From: Diogma glabrata
Taxonomy: Eukaryota > Arthropoda > Insecta > Diptera > Cylindrotomidae
Direction of reading: 5' to 3'
DNA length: 64,000 bases
Assembly (NCBI GenBank): GCA_963693315.1
Contig: OY856188.1
Location: 218,073,396-218,137,395, forward strand
Positions 1 through 13,939 of the stretch are shown piece after piece. The notes under the pieces were generated by a model, which did not search any database, was not told the origin of the DNA, and worked only from the letters and a program-made list of their open reading frames with translations. Each line of letters opens with the position of its first letter. The stretch's first letter is position 1. The position numbers and the translations under genes are program-made.

Positions 1-1392
1 GTTTAATGTCAACTATCACGCAAAATGATTTCGGTTACGGTATATGTATTATATCTTTGTTATAGAAATATAAATTATAATGTTTTTGGGTGATGTATAA
101 AAATTAGGAAGTTAAAATACTTATTTGAACCGTGATGATGGATAACTTTGAAGATTTTTGATGTAATAATCAAAATAGCTAAAATTTTTACTATTTATTT
201 TAACATTTTCACTTAGTGTCAACGGTTGCAGGAAAAAATAATATTTTATCAATTATTATTTCAAAATAAATAGTATGGCATTCCACCAAGAAAAGTTCAA
301 AAAAACACAAAAAAAAAACAAATCTTGTCAAAGTCAAACATAAACGAACAAATTAAAAAAATATAGTGATAAAAACAAATATTTGATTATTTAAATTCAA
401 AATAAATTTTTTTTTCTATAAAAATTGTGTACTTTGCTACTCGAGTTTGTTTGCTTGTAAATTTAAAAAAAAGCTAATTTATTATTTAGAACAGAGTAGT
501 TACGGAGAACATGTACACACATATAATAATATAAAGAATAAGACGAGCATAAAATAATAATAAGAGAAAATATAAGTGTAAAATGAAGAGTTTGATATTT
601 TTTTAAATTTTATAAAAATAATGAAATTTTACAAGAAAACAGAAAATGTTTTTCTTGCAAAAAGAAAAAAAAAATGTTGAGACGTTTTTGAATTAGGATA
701 AAAATAATATTAATTTCATGTTTTGATGAATATACAAATAATATATAATTCAATTTAAACTCATATGAATAAAACGAGCTTTACGACAACGTTTCTAAAA
801 TAAATAAAATAATTTTTATAAAATACTTAAAATTTAACAAACAATATTCTAATGCTAAGTAAATATAATGGAATTAATATTTGTCAAATAGAGCAAACGA
901 ACTGCTACCGTGCAAAATCAACAAAACGTCATATTTTAAGATAATAAAATAGATAAGACTTTTTATTTGGAATATTATGAAGTTTAGTTGAGAATTAAAG
1001 TTAAATTGTTGAAGATTATTTTTTTAATAGTTTTATTGTTTTTTTTTGTTGAAATATTTATTTGTTTTGTTTGGAAATATTTTAAGACTGAAAACGAATG
1101 TTGTGTTTGCTAAAATTATAGAGCTGCGGGAAATAGACGTCAATAAAAAATTGATACCAGCCAGCGTTATCTATTTAGTGTTTATTTGTAGATAGTTTAT
1201 TTTTATCAAAATGTTTCTTTTGTAAATTGTAGGAGACACATAATTAAAAATACACAAATATTTGATTATATTTTCCATAAAACCTGTAAACAATGAAAGC
1301 ATTCAGAAGTTAGAGACATTTTTTTGAGTTTTTTAACGTTTTGTGATTTCTTCGTCAATTATCAAGTTGATTATATTTAATAATAATGGGAA

Positions 1393-1439
1393 TTAATAAA
1401 ATGTGTTGTGTAGTAGGAATTACAATATAGGTCACACCA
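1393..1439 (-). mobile_element. Tiny 3'-end copy of a LINE (same family as 14.7 and 62.3 kb)
   Basis: On the - strand this stretch reads like the last ~50 bases of the LINE copies ending near 14700 (- strand) and 63130 (+ strand): a GTGTGAC-like block, then TGTAATTCCTACTACACAAC, then ACATTTTATTAA. It is extremely 5'-truncated, as is usual for LINE insertions. The match is by eye and short, hence moderate confidence. Confidence 0.55.
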
Positions 1440-2123
1440 ATATAAATTCTGTCACAAAACAAATTATGACATGAGTTAATATTTTATGATAGGAATTTTT
1501 TTTAGAAAAATTCGCGCGAACAAAATTAAAATTGGGTTACTAATAATCCAGTTAGTGACAAGATCCACTCATGTGACGTACTGTCTTTTTCAATGAGTTA
1601 TATGTTGGCTTTAATAGATAAAGAAGGCTATATATAGAATTCCTGTCTGTCGGCCCAATGTAAAACTGATTACAAAAATCATAATTTTGATCGTTTTTAG
1701 CTATTTCTTCAAAATTATGTTTTTCTTTTTAACAAAAACAGTGTTAATTCTTGTGATACCCTTTAAACCAGCAAATTTTGACTTGTATGTAAATTATTTA
1801 TATTATAAAATTAGTGTCATTGAATGGTATTTATATTCATGCACACATAACTATTGTTAAAGCATCTTATTACCTTTTACATAAAAGCCTAACTCTATAT
1901 CTATCTATATCTCTTAAAAATTAATCCAAAACCTTTATCCATCGTATATAACCACAAAAACTTAACTTTTAAATTTTTTGAATTAGAAAAAAACGTTTGT
2001 GACTCATTAACCACCCTTATTTCTAAACAAAAAAAACTAAAATTTTAATTTTCAAAAAATAGAAAAGTTTTCATTCATCCAAAAATGTTTAAATTTTTAT
2101 TCTGTGTAATCTCAACCCACACA

Positions 2124-2141
2124 CAACAACAACAACAACAA
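2124..2141. repeat. (CAA)n microsatellite
   Basis: A short run of CAA units in the intron upstream of the homeodomain exon. No function is suggested. Confidence 0.8.
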
Positions 2142-2608
2142 AAACGGAAAAACTTGTGACATATAAGCCCAACACAAATTTGAGAAAAAAAGGGATAGAT
2201 TTTTCATTTGAATTTTTGTTGGGTGAAAATTAAAATCGAAGCAGAACATAAAAAAAAACTGAGCATTTTCCAGAAAGGAATTTGAAAGAAGGGAATTTAT
2301 TTATATTCAATGTAAATACATTATATTAAGATCCATTAACAATAGCCGAGGGTGTTGAAAATAATACGATTTGATATGATAAGCAGGAATTGCGTTTGAT
2401 TTAAAATTAGAATTTTTTTTGTTGTTGTTATTGTTTGTTTTAAAATCCTTAATCGTTTTATGTTTTGTTTATTTATGCAAATTTTTTACAATTACAATAT
2501 TAAAAATTTAAATAAATTAACAGATTCTTATTTTTAAATCTATTTATGCTTTTTATCAATATTTATAATTTAATAATGTGTGTTTTTTTTCTATTCTTGG
2601 TTTTTCAG

Positions 2609-2757
2609 GTGATGCAAGTAATGCTAGTATAGGTAGTGGGGAGGGGACAGGGGAGGAAGACGATGACGCAAATGGTAAAAAAAATCAAAAGAAACGTGGT
2701 ATATTTCCTAAAGTTGCAACAAATATTTTAAGAGCATGGCTGTTTCAACATTTAACG
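2609..2757 (+). CDS. hth: homothorax exon: acidic linker and homeodomain helix 1
   Basis: Hth is a TALE-class homeodomain transcription factor that binds Extradenticle, drives its nuclear entry and acts as a Hox cofactor. This 149-nt internal exon begins after TTTTTCAG and ends at the donor GTAAGC. It opens with two bases completing a Gly codon and then encodes [19 protein letters not shown], a Gly/Ser/acidic linker, a basic segment (GKKNQKKRG) and the homeodomain start, [19 protein letters not shown], covering the N-terminal arm and helix 1. The reading frame continues exactly into the exon at 54166. If the donor is not used, translation stops after three more residues (TAA at 2767-2769). 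The MEIS-interaction (HM) domain is encoded upstream, outside the window. Identification rests on recognising the peptide; the linker is the less conserved part. I am very confident of the gene and strand. Confidence 0.97.
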
Positions 2758-2769
2758 GTAAGCCAATAA

Positions 2770-5700
2770 ATTTTAATTTTTACATTATATTCTAAAATCA
2801 ATCTACAGCAGTCAATCAATTTTTTTTTTTAAATGTTAAATCGGGAAATAGAAGTGAAAGGTTCATTTTACTCGTTTGCGCCGTTTAACTTGACGAGGCG
2901 GCGCCAGAAATCAAAGAAAAAATAGTAGGAAAAAACTAAATTATTCCAAACATCATCGTTATTATTCTAATAATAATAAATTTTAAATTTTAGTATGCTT
3001 CTCGGAATATTTTATATAAGCAGATAAAATGCAATTTTTTTTTAAATGCACATAAATATCTAACCTTCTAACCTCAAGTTGTTTTACAAGAAAATCTTCT
3101 AAATTTTCTGTAATTTATAATTTTCGCCGACATCCATGTTATGTAGATTACAAAATAACTTATACCTCCATAAAATCTTCATATATCCTCCCTCACTCTA
3201 TCTGTAATAATACTTTTTTTTCTAATTTCTATTTATTTAGTTTAGAGTTTATTTCTATTTTTATTTCTATCGTTATAATCGTATATAGTGCAATGCAATC
3301 GGTTTGAAATCTTTTCATTGTTTAGTTTCGACATTGATGAATTGCGGTTTTAAGAGAATAAAGAAAATATTGTATTGTATGGAATATATCTTTTAAGTTT
3401 GTGTAGATTGTTTTTTATTTTTTTAGAATATTATATAAAAATGTTTTGAAGCTAACAGTCGATTCTTTAAGACCGTTTTTTGCTTGAGCCGAGCTTGAAC
3501 GCAAGGTTAGTTTTAGATTAGGACATCAATATACTGTCTCATTTTATTTTTTTGGTGGTCATGATAAACAAAATTGCATGAAAAAGAGATTTATTATTAT
3601 AGGATAAACACAAAAAAAAATAACCACTGAACAAAAAAGTATGTACATCCAAAATAACAAAAAAAATCTCTGATGAAATTGATAACTATATTGATGATGA
3701 TGATGACTACTACGCTAGAGTTAAATAAATTTATAAAAAAAAATTGCTGCATTAGATGAAATTATTCAGATAAGCAGAATTTTAGTTTGTTGGATTTTGT
3801 TTTTGTCTTTTTAGTTCCTACAAAAAAAAAGCAAAAACAAATTTCTGGCGTCTCTATTCAATCATTTTGATTAAGTTTTGATAAAAAATCGCATTGATTT
3901 TATCTTATTGTCAAGTTGATTTAATTGATAGAATTTCTCATTATTTTTACTCCTAAAACTATTTCAATTTCATTCACAATTGTAAAACAATTTCCATCTA
4001 ATTTTCTTATCATAAAACCTAAATCAGGAACACAAAATTTTTTGCAAAACCTTAAACATAAAAGTAAAGTTTTACTTTTTAAGCTTTTAAAAATAATTTT
4101 CTGATACTTTCGTTATAACAAAATTACTTTTATTATAGAAAATTGTCATCAAACTACCAAATAGGATAATTTTCCGCTCTATCTAAATCACTTATCTTGA
4201 AATAAAAGGAATCCTCTCTCTATTCATTTCTTGCTATGTTTTTAAACGAAAATGTTTTATGTTGATAAAATATAAAGGAATAATAGAGAGATACAAGTAA
4301 TTTGTAATTTGAATCAACCCATTTAGTGAAATAAAGAGGATTTTGTATTTTTTTAAGGAATATAAAGATTAGATGTTATTCGTTACCAAAATATAATTCA
4401 ACTACATCTCGATTTATTATATGCTAGTTGTACTTTTGTATGTGATTGATCGATGAGAATGTCAAATCGCGAGCATGAAATAATTTTTGTATGTAGATTA
4501 TTCTAATTCTTTTATAATAAACAACAAACTAAAATGATAGTAAGTCATAAAGAATAGAGCAAAAAATCTATAAAATTATATTAATAAAAAGAAATTGACT
4601 TTACATACATGAAAGAGTATGATCTCCTGCTAGGTAAAACACACAATTTACATCACGTTTAATTGTCCGTCTTTTTGATATTTTTGTTTGTTTTATTGGT
4701 TTATTCTTTCCGAAAGGCACAAATGAACGTTAAAAATATAAACAAAATATAGAAACGATTCAAGTCGTTTTTTGTTCTTCTTTGTAATATTATTGTAATC
4801 AGAATTCCGTGTCAAAAGAGACAGATGGATGCGTTTTGGATATGTTCACCTCAGCGGGATAGATTTTTGCTTTTAATATAACATGTTCGTTTGCCGTATT
4901 ATTGTTTTTCAACTAACTGCCATATGTGATATAAAAAGAATCAACTTTTTACTGGAATTATGAAACAATGTGGTGGCATGTTGTGTACCTTACAAACATC
5001 AATTTGCGATATGATTCCATTCATTTGTGTTCTAATATCTATTACTTAAATAAATCAATGTAACATTACAATTTAATTAATATACGCCAATCTAATTGAT
5101 TAGAAAACACAAAACAACCAACAATATTAGAAACTAATTTCGATAAAAGTAATTTTTTTGTGTTTATTTTTCGAACAAACTTTTTCAATTTCTTCTTTTA
5201 AAAAAAGTTCCACTTCACCAATTACCACACAAAGAATATGAAACACATCAAATTATACCATTTCATTTTAGGATGATAAATAAATAAGGAGAAAACAAAT
5301 TATGTTTCCTGGCATCGAATGTCACTTATCCAAGTTTAACAGAAAAAAAACCTGAACGTTAGATCTACAGAAAATAAGAAAAATGAAATCCCAATACACC
5401 AAAGCGTTAATATTTAACAAGGACAAAATTGATAAGTAAAAATACACAAAATATAATAATAATTTATAGAAAAGCAAACTCAAAATTGAAAAAAAAATTT
5501 CATGTCAGTTTTAATGTTTTATTTTCAATCAAATTAGCAGTAACATAAAATAAATAGACAACAACCTCTAGAATCTAGATGCATATAATAGTACCAAGTA
5601 ATCTATTTCCACTATCCATGAATATTAAAATCATTCAAATATTTTATAATATTTTATTCAAATGTAACCTCGTTTTAAAGATAAAACGATTACAAAAAGT

Positions 5701-8700
5701 ACAATTATACAGGCTTTTTAATTTTGAAATTGGATGTTGAAACAGGAAGAAAAAAATACATACATACAAAAAAAACTATCTCTGAAATACAGAGATATTT
5801 AAATTGGAATGAAAATGAGAAAAACACATAATCCTACAAACTTATTTAAGCTTTTTATTCCACTATGATTTTCGTTTGTCTACAGGCTAGCTCTATAAAT
5901 GCATATATATTTGAGTGATATGAAGAATTGTACAATTGAAAGGGAGTGATTTAATGCCAAATAAATATGTACCTGTATAATAAATATAATAAGAATTTAA
6001 ATCTTTAAAGATTTAATAATAGTGGTATACAGAAAAAAACTGTGTCAAGTACTTAATCGTTTTCAAAACATTAAAGTGATTAATCAATTTGCTATTATGC
6101 CTTTGTATTTGCTAAGCTTTTAAATCGAATATAGTATAAAATTATATGTTGAAATGAACTATCGTGTTAAATTGTGGGGATGTTCCAGACCATAAATTTT
6201 ACAGCCGGGTAACTGTATGGTAGCTTCCTATAGATTAATTCTTGAATACCGTAGTACCGTTTTCTTATAAGTTGCGAATGTATATTTGTGTTCTTATTTG
6301 TACGTGAACATAGGTATACTCCTCCCACTAAGTATGAGAAATGGCCATAGATTTAATGGGACTGTGCAGGGACTCAAAAATAAGAGGTCGTAGCGCAATT
6401 ATTTAAATAAAATTTTAACTTTATAAAATCTTGGTTATTTCCACCATAAAATTCGACAAACAATATTTTGAAATTTCGTAATATTTTTTTCCTTAAAATA
6501 CTAACACAAAAAATAATTGTTTAATGTTTTGATAACCATAAGGAACATGAGCTTCAAAATTAAATGAAAAATTAGAAGGACCATTTTGGGTTAATCCTGA
6601 ACGTGAAACTTAAACAAAGCTGTTACATTCAAATAACCTTTATTTTTTCTGAGGACTACCAACTCGTATTAATTACAATCACTTGTCTACAATACGAAAA
6701 AATAGCTTTCAGGACGACATCAAACCAGTTTCTTACTTTCTATAAATTCAGAATAAAATTCAAGCTCATTACTTCATCCCTCCTATAAGTAATGTGTCAA
6801 TAGAATTTATTTCCGTTATAACATCACAAACTATTTATTCATACCACAAACGTAAAAATAATTTTATTTTTCAATTTAAAAGAAAATTTCATAAATTTTA
6901 TATATTGTCACATAAATAAGGAATTTTAAATTATCACCTGAAGAAAAAAATAAAATATAAATAATTTAGGTTTTTTTTATTTTCATTCTTTTCTTAAATT
7001 GAAAATCAATTTTTCTCAAAGAAAATAAAATATTTTATTTAAAAAAAATAACAAATTTATTGTGCGTTATCTCAAATGTCACAATTTAAATTTTTTTATA
7101 TATGTAATGTTTATGGTAGGTCTTTTGGATTAATATTTAAATATATCTATAGTTAGTTATATTACATAAATTTAAGCGAATAAAAGAATAAGTAGAATGG
7201 TATTTTATGCAAATTATTATAATTTAAGATTAAGCAATAAAAACTGTCATTTGCTCAATATGCTCTTCTTTGTATATTTTTAAAATATTTCTTTTTTCCT
7301 TCAGTTTATGTTATTTGTTATGACAAGATGTTTTTTCATCATCATTGTTGGAAAAAATGAAATTTAAAATGTATTTGTTGAATGCAACATTATGTGCAAC
7401 AAGATCATGCAACATCTATTAAAAATCTTATATTTACTTATACAAAAAATTAAGAACATGATTATCTTAAAAAAATAATTAATTAAATCAAACACAAACC
7501 AACCAAGAAAAATTTTTACTTCAAACAAACATTAAACAAATTTAAATAAAAACTAAAACTGTCATGTAGCAACTTAACACAGATAAATGACACAACTCTC
7601 AAAACATCGTTATTTTGCTTAAAATAATATTATAATTTTTTGTAAGATACAAGATTTTAAAGTTTAGTTTGTTGTTGGTTTGATTTGATGATGAAAAAAT
7701 ACATACAACAGACATTTGAGGGGTAACAATTTTATTTAATGTCGAAACTTGTCAGACTAAACAAATTCAAATTATTTATAAACATTTTAAAATAATGAAT
7801 AATTTAATTAAAACAGAAACATTAATAGAAAATTGATTTAATCTTTTATATTCTGATACTATTAATATTAATAAATCTAGGATAACTTCAATCCTTAAAC
7901 CAGGAAAAAACATCAAGTAAAATTATGCAAAACGGAAATGTAACTTTTTTTAAAAAAAATTGATGTAATTTTTTGATCAAGAAAAAAGTCCATTTCCGAA
8001 ATACAAAAATCTCTTTATTTCCGGTTGGCATTTTTTCATCTTTAAAAGGGGAGTTGTAACAAATAAAAAAAAAAAATGTTATGTGGTAGTTGTATTTTAT
8101 TATAATAGAAATGTTAAGTAGATTTAAGAAATCGAAATATAATTTTCAAGAAGAATATATCATCGATATACAAACTGATAAAAGTTATGATATTTAAAAA
8201 TTAATTGAAAAATAAAGTGAAAATTTCATCGTTCAATAATGTAAGATGTATAAATAAATAATTGTATGCATGATAAAGGTTAGATGCCAAATGGAAAAAA
8301 ATGCAATAAATGATCGCGATCATCATCAACATCTTTTCATCACATATAACAAAAAAAATCTTAAGATTATTTGTACGAATATTTTTACATTAAATTCAAC
8401 ACAACGGGTGGTCTCATGTTGTACGTCTGATTATGATACAAACAAACAAAAAATTAAATAATACAACGTAAAGGATAAAAGTCGAATGTGTTAATATTAA
8501 AATTGAAATATAGGTTAGACTTACAAGGTATATATGTATGTTTTGGACATGGGATTTTCTAAGATTTGTTAAATTCCGGATTCAAATGTAATATTACTTT
8601 TCTTTTGGTGTTGAAATGAAATTGAAAATATGAAAAATATTAAGGGAGAATAATATATACTATCCGGATATGTTATGGCTTAAATTCCTTTACCTTTTTT

Positions 8701-9461
8701 CCTTGTTACATAATATCAGATTTTCTTTTAAGGAAAATATGAAATCCTTTATTTAAGCTCAGATAAAGTAAAATTATACTTCATTTCCTTTTCAGTCTTT
8801 TTTTCCTTTTATTATTATGATTATTTTTAATCCAACATTATTTTCGTTTTAGATACAAACAACAATTTTTTTTCGTTTCTCAGCTTCCCGTCTTACTTTT
8901 GAATCAATTCTAAGGAAAAGTTGAACAAAATTATTTTTCTTCTCTAATTTCAATTTTACCTTCATTAAAACAATGTAAAAGACATTATCTTTCCTTAGAC
9001 TATATATTTCTTTTATTTTAACTCTTTTAATGTGATTTTTTTTTAAACCTTTGTAATGCCGTGAAACAGAAGATGCGCGGATTTTTTTCCGTTATCATTT
9101 TTCCTTTTATATTTACTCGTATACATTTTTCCTTCATTGTTTAGAAAGATGAAAAATATTAATTAAAATAAAGTTTTAAAAAAATGCTTTTAAGTTTAAA
9201 TAGAAAGAATATATTATTAAAAGGGAAAAAAATGTTGAAATGGCTTTTGAGTTAATTTACAGAAAGCTATTTATCATGAAAAATTTGAGATGAATTCATT
9301 TTTTTTACGGATGGAAAGATCGAGTAATTATGGCTTTGGTGTTTTTATTTTTTGGGAATGGCTTAATTAAAAAGAAGAATTAAAACTAAAATATGTAAAA
9401 CTCATTGAAAAATTTAAATGACTTTATAGAGCCGTTTATATATGGTTGATTTTGTGAAACC
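2770..9461. other. Intronic A+T-rich stretch, no gene seen
   Basis: Only short AT-biased frames with no recognisable protein. A slightly more G+C-rich stretch around 6170-6400 could be an old repeat but matches nothing I recognise. Confidence 0.7.
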
Positions 9462-9829
9462 GTTTATATCAAGCAGGGCCAAATTGCGGCTCGCGAGCAG
9501 CATGCGGCTCTTTGAAAGAATGGGTGCGGCTCTCGAAAAGAAATAAAAAAAATTATTAACTTTAAAAATTTATTAAAATTGAAATAAAATTACCAGTAAC
9601 ACAAATAATGTACAATATTGCTTAATATAACATGAATCAATACAATCATATTATTATATTTAATTTCTTAATCGAAAATATCGAAAAGTGGAATATATCA
9701 TTCGTTAATTAAAACAAACAAAAAATTAACTACATCTCCACCTATCAACAAATTTTTTATAGAAAAACACTATCCAGAATTAAAGGATGATCAATGGATT
9801 AATGAATGTATATTCTTAAGTCTTAACTG

Positions 9830-10040
9830 ATACAATGAAGCATCTGCAGTTCACAACCTAGCATTCCTAGAAAATGATAAAGTTGTTACTGATCTTATTC
9901 AGACGATTCTGAGTTTATCAAGAAAATTTAGCTTTGTAACGCGATTTAACTACAAAAATATTAAACCATTTTCCTCATCTGAAGAATACACTCTCTAAAA
10001 TTGATGATAAAAAACTGAGTGAATACAACATTAAAATATA
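9830..10040 (+). pseudogene. hAT transposase fragment, middle part
   Basis: Broken reading includes segments like VVTDLIQTI and, after a frame change, NHFPHLKNTLSKIDDKK. In hAT transposases of the SCAND3/GTF2IRD2-like group such segments lie in the helical region before the C-terminal dimerisation domain. Frame changes and stops make it non-functional. It is cut off where the repeat array begins near 10045 and resumes near 13940. Confidence 0.6.
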
Positions 10041-10477
10041 TGGAGGGGCTGAAATCTCACAGCTCTGAGATATCAAGACTTCGTTCTGGGTTAAGGATTT
10101 GTATATAGTTTTCGGCAAAAATACTTTTATGAGGACATGGTTTTTATGTTAGTTTTGGGCAGCGATGTATATCAAACTTAACTCTTTGTTAAAGTACAAG
10201 TATTTTTTATCTCTGTTTAAAAGTTTATTACAAAACTAACACGAAACATCAATACGTAGCCGGAAAATTATAATCCAAATTCCAAAAATATTGTTAAATA
10301 AAATCAAACTTTTTCAAAATTCCAAAAATATTCCAAAAATTAGAATAAAATCAAATATTTAACTTTTGGATTTTTGAGATCAATTAAACTCAAGTAAGTA
10401 AAGAAGTAATTGGAATTTTTTCAATTCAAAGGTATGGTTTGAAGTTTCTCAGAAAAAACTTCAATTCACATTTTTCG

Positions 10478-10562
10478 TGTTTCGGATGGGATTCGAACCT
10501 ACCCTCGTCAGTGCCCGGCTCAAATCCGTGGGCAGACACTCTATCGATTACGCCGTTGAGGC
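10478..10562 (-). mobile_element. tRNA-derived SINE-like sequence
   Basis: The - strand starts GCCTCAACGGCGTAATCG, has ATAGAGTG as a D-arm-like element and GGTTCGAATCC as a good B box (10489-10499). Between them, CGG-ATTTGAG-CCG can form an anticodon-like stem with a 7-nt loop. The arms are too degraded for a working tRNA, and the sequence is present in only one of the three tandem units, so it is best read as a SINE or tRNA relic inserted there. Confidence 0.55.
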
Positions 10563-11579
10563 GATGACAATTTCAAAGTTGAAACTTCTTCATCACTTCT
10601 TCATTTTTTACTTAAGTTGAATTTTTCCACTGTCATTAGACTCCATATTATGGAAATGTTTTTACATTATATGGGATTCTTTGCATTAAATTTCTAGACA
10701 ATACTTTGTGTGAATTCATAGAATGGGGAACATTTCTAGTAATAATAAAACTTCATTTCAAACAAACAATTAATTTTATTTTTTTTCTAAAGAAATAAAT
10801 AAAAATCTTTCTTTTGACACACATGACAACATTTTTTTGACAAACTTATTATGCAATAATCTAGTTTTTGATCTCACATACCAATCCCGACCAGCAAGAT
10901 TTCTCCAAATTTAATGTTCCTACTCGTAATCACTTAAAATGAACGTTTTTTAAGTCAAAAATATGAAAATTTTCTATTTTTGACACACATAATGATTTTT
11001 TTGACACACTTCCGGTACACTTATCGAACACAGCGTCCTTTTGGACCTGTCCCTTGTGAATACCTATTTTTAGAAAAAAAAATTTTTGAAATCGCTCCAG
11101 CCGTTTTCCCTGCAGTGCAGGTAATGACGGACGGCCGGACAGACAGACATACATTTTTTTTTTCCTTATTTAGAATCAGTAGGTCCTAAAACGTCGAGAA
11201 ATGCCAAAAAAAAGTGGGGGTAAGAATTTCACTTTAAGCTCATGAATGTAATACTTAGGTCTTTCAGACCGAAGTAATACGAATAAGCTAAAATCTCACA
11301 GCTCTGAAATATCAAGACTTCGGTCTGGGTTAAGGATTTAGATATAGTTTTCGGCAAAAAAACTTTTGTGAGGACATTACTTTTAGTTTTGGGCAGCGAT
11401 GTTTATCAAACATAAAACTCTGTTAAAGCACATGTATTTTTTTTAACTCTGTTTAGAAATTTATTACAAAGCTAACACAAAACATCAATACGTCGCCGGA
11501 AAATTATAACAAATCATATATTAACATAATTTAGTTAAAAGATAATACAATCAGTAAAACTACTCAAATTTCTCCATTT

Positions 11580-12095
11580 AGATTTTCGAGAAAATATTAC
11601 AAAATCAAAAATTCATATTTCTTTCAAAATTCCAAAAATATTATAAAAATTAAAATAAAAAAAAAGTTTGAAGTATTTTTCAAAATTCTAAAAATATTCC
11701 AGAAATTATTGAAACTTTTTTCAGAATTCCAAAAATATTACAAAAATTATAATAAAATCAAAAATTGAAACTTTTTGACAATATTGCAAAAATTTTAAAT
11801 AAATCAAAAATACAAACTTTTTCAAAGTTTTTAAAATATTCCAAAAATTATTACAAATCAAAAATTGAAATTTCTTCTAAATCTCTAAATATATTTAAAA
11901 AATTCGAAATTACAATTCGAACAAAATCGAAAATACAAACTTTTTCAAAATTCCAAAACCATTCCAAAAACTATAATAAAATCAAAAATTTAAACACTTT
12001 CAAAACTCTAAAAATAGTCCGAAAATTCTTACAAAATCAAAAATATAAACTTGCTTCAAAATTCCAAAAATTAAAACAAAATCAAAAAGTTCCAT
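11580..12095. repeat. AT-rich minisatellite inside tandem unit 2
   Basis: About nine imperfect repeats of a block that reads TTTCAAAATTCCAAAAATAT, then CAAAAATTATAATAAAATCA, then AAAAT. The apparent 134-codon reading frame across it (11765-12169) is a by-product of the repeat and rich in Lys/Asn/Phe/Ser; I do not call it a gene. Confidence 0.75.
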
Positions 12096-13939
12096 GTACA
12101 ATTTCATGTTCGATTAAATTTTATGTAATACAAATAATTAATTTCATTTTTTGCCAAAAAATTGGTTAAAAAAATCAAAATCATTCTTTTGACTCACTTG
12201 ACGATATTTTTTTGACAAAATTATAATGCAATAATCTTTGGCCTCACATACTTTTTGGTCTCACGTACCAATCCCGACCATCAAGATTTCTCCAAATTGA
12301 ATGTTCCTACTCGTAATCACTTAAAATGAACGTTTTTTAAGCAAAAAATATGCAAATTGCCTTATTTTTACACACTTGACGATTTTTTGACACACTTCGG
12401 GGAACGCTATGGAACACATCGCTCTATCGACTCTTACCATTGAGTATACCTATTTTTAGAAATAAACATTTTTGAAATCCCCTAGCCATTTTCTAGATTT
12501 CGTTGGTTGTGACGGCCTGCTTTTTCCTTTTTTAGAATCAGTAGGTCTTTAAACGTCGAGAAATGCCAAAAAGTGGCGGTAAGAATTTCACTTTTGGCTC
12601 GAGAATGTAATACTTAGGCCTTTCAGACCGAAGTAATACGAAGGGGCTGATATCTTAAAGCTCTGAGATATCAAAACTTTGGTCTGGGTTAAATATTGTT
12701 TTCGACAAAAGGTTTTTATGAGTACTTGGTTTTAGTTTTGGACAGCGATGTATATTCAACATGAAATTATGTTTAATATACATCATTTAGGTTTTAGAAG
12801 TTTAGTACAGAACTAACAAAAAACATCAATACGTTGCCGGAAAATTAAACACATCATACATTAACAGAATTTAGTGAAAAGATCAGCAAACTACTCAAAA
12901 ACCTGTCCATTTAGCGTTCAACAATTTCAAGTTTTCAAAAACAAATAATTCATTATCACTAACAATTTCATGTTCAATTACATTTCATGTCATACAAATA
13001 ATTAATTTATCTTTTTTCAAATATGAGGGGTCTGATTGAATTGATTTAAAAAATTATAACAAAATCAAAAATTCAAGTATTTCCAAGATTCCAAAAATTT
13101 TAACAAAGTCAAAAATTGCAACTTTCTTCAAAATTCCAAAAATATTCTAAAAATTATAACAAGATTAAAAATTTAAACTGTTTTTGAAAATTCTAGAAAT
13201 ATTGTAATAATTATTACAAAATCGAAGATGGAACCTTTTTCAAAATTCTAAACATATCGCAAAAATGAAATCATAAATCCAAATTTTTTCCAAAATTTTA
13301 AAAATACATAGTGCAAAAATTATAATAAAATCAAAATTCAAATTTTTTCTAAGATGATTCAATTAATCCAAGATTTAATCTAGCAAGATGATATATCAAG
13401 TTGATTCAATTAAAAACTGTTAATTCAATTAAAAGCATTTTATGTCATAGAAATAATTAATTTAATTTTACAAATTGTTTCTAATTGATAATGTTTTCCA
13501 TATTATGTTTCTCAAAAAATTGGGTAAAAAAATAAATAAGAATCATTCTTTTGATACATTTGACGATATTTTTTGACACACTTACAGTACAATGATCAAG
13601 CTCCTGTTCTCACAAACCGATCCCGACCATCAACATTTCTCATTATCACTTAAAATCAAAGCAATATGAATTTTATTTTGTTTTGACACGCTTAATGATT
13701 TTTTTACATACTTCCGGTACAGTTATCAAACACATCGTCCTTGCAGGTCTTACAATTAAGTTGTTCTATTTTAAGAAACAAAAATTTTTGAAATTGCTTG
13801 AGCAGTTTTCTTTGCAACGACGGTTGTGACTGCTGATCGGCAGGCAGATACACATTTTTGTTGTTTTGCTTTTTTAGAATCGTTAGGTTCTAAAACGTCG
13901 ACAAATACCAAAAACGCTCTTTCAGACTGAAGTTATTAG

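Larger units (their letters stand above)
1..2608 (+). other. hth: hth intron (3' part), upstream of the homeodomain exon
   Basis: A+T-rich non-coding DNA ending in a pyrimidine-rich tract and AG at 2607-2608, directly before the first homeodomain exon, so this is the 3' end of an upstream hth intron whose start lies outside the window. I see no gene in it. The only recognisable items are a short LINE 3'-end relic near 1.4 kb and a small CAA repeat near 2.13 kb. Confidence 0.85.

Noticed and set aside
2900..3852. Possible inverted ends GGCGCCAGAAATC and AATTTCTGGCGTC 950 bp apart
   Set aside because: Eleven of thirteen matches only, no target duplication and no coding content between them.
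11765..12169. 134-codon frame rich in Lys, Asn, Phe and Ser with internal repeats
   Set aside because: It translates an AT-rich minisatellite inside the 1.3 kb repeat; the repeat period and content explain it.
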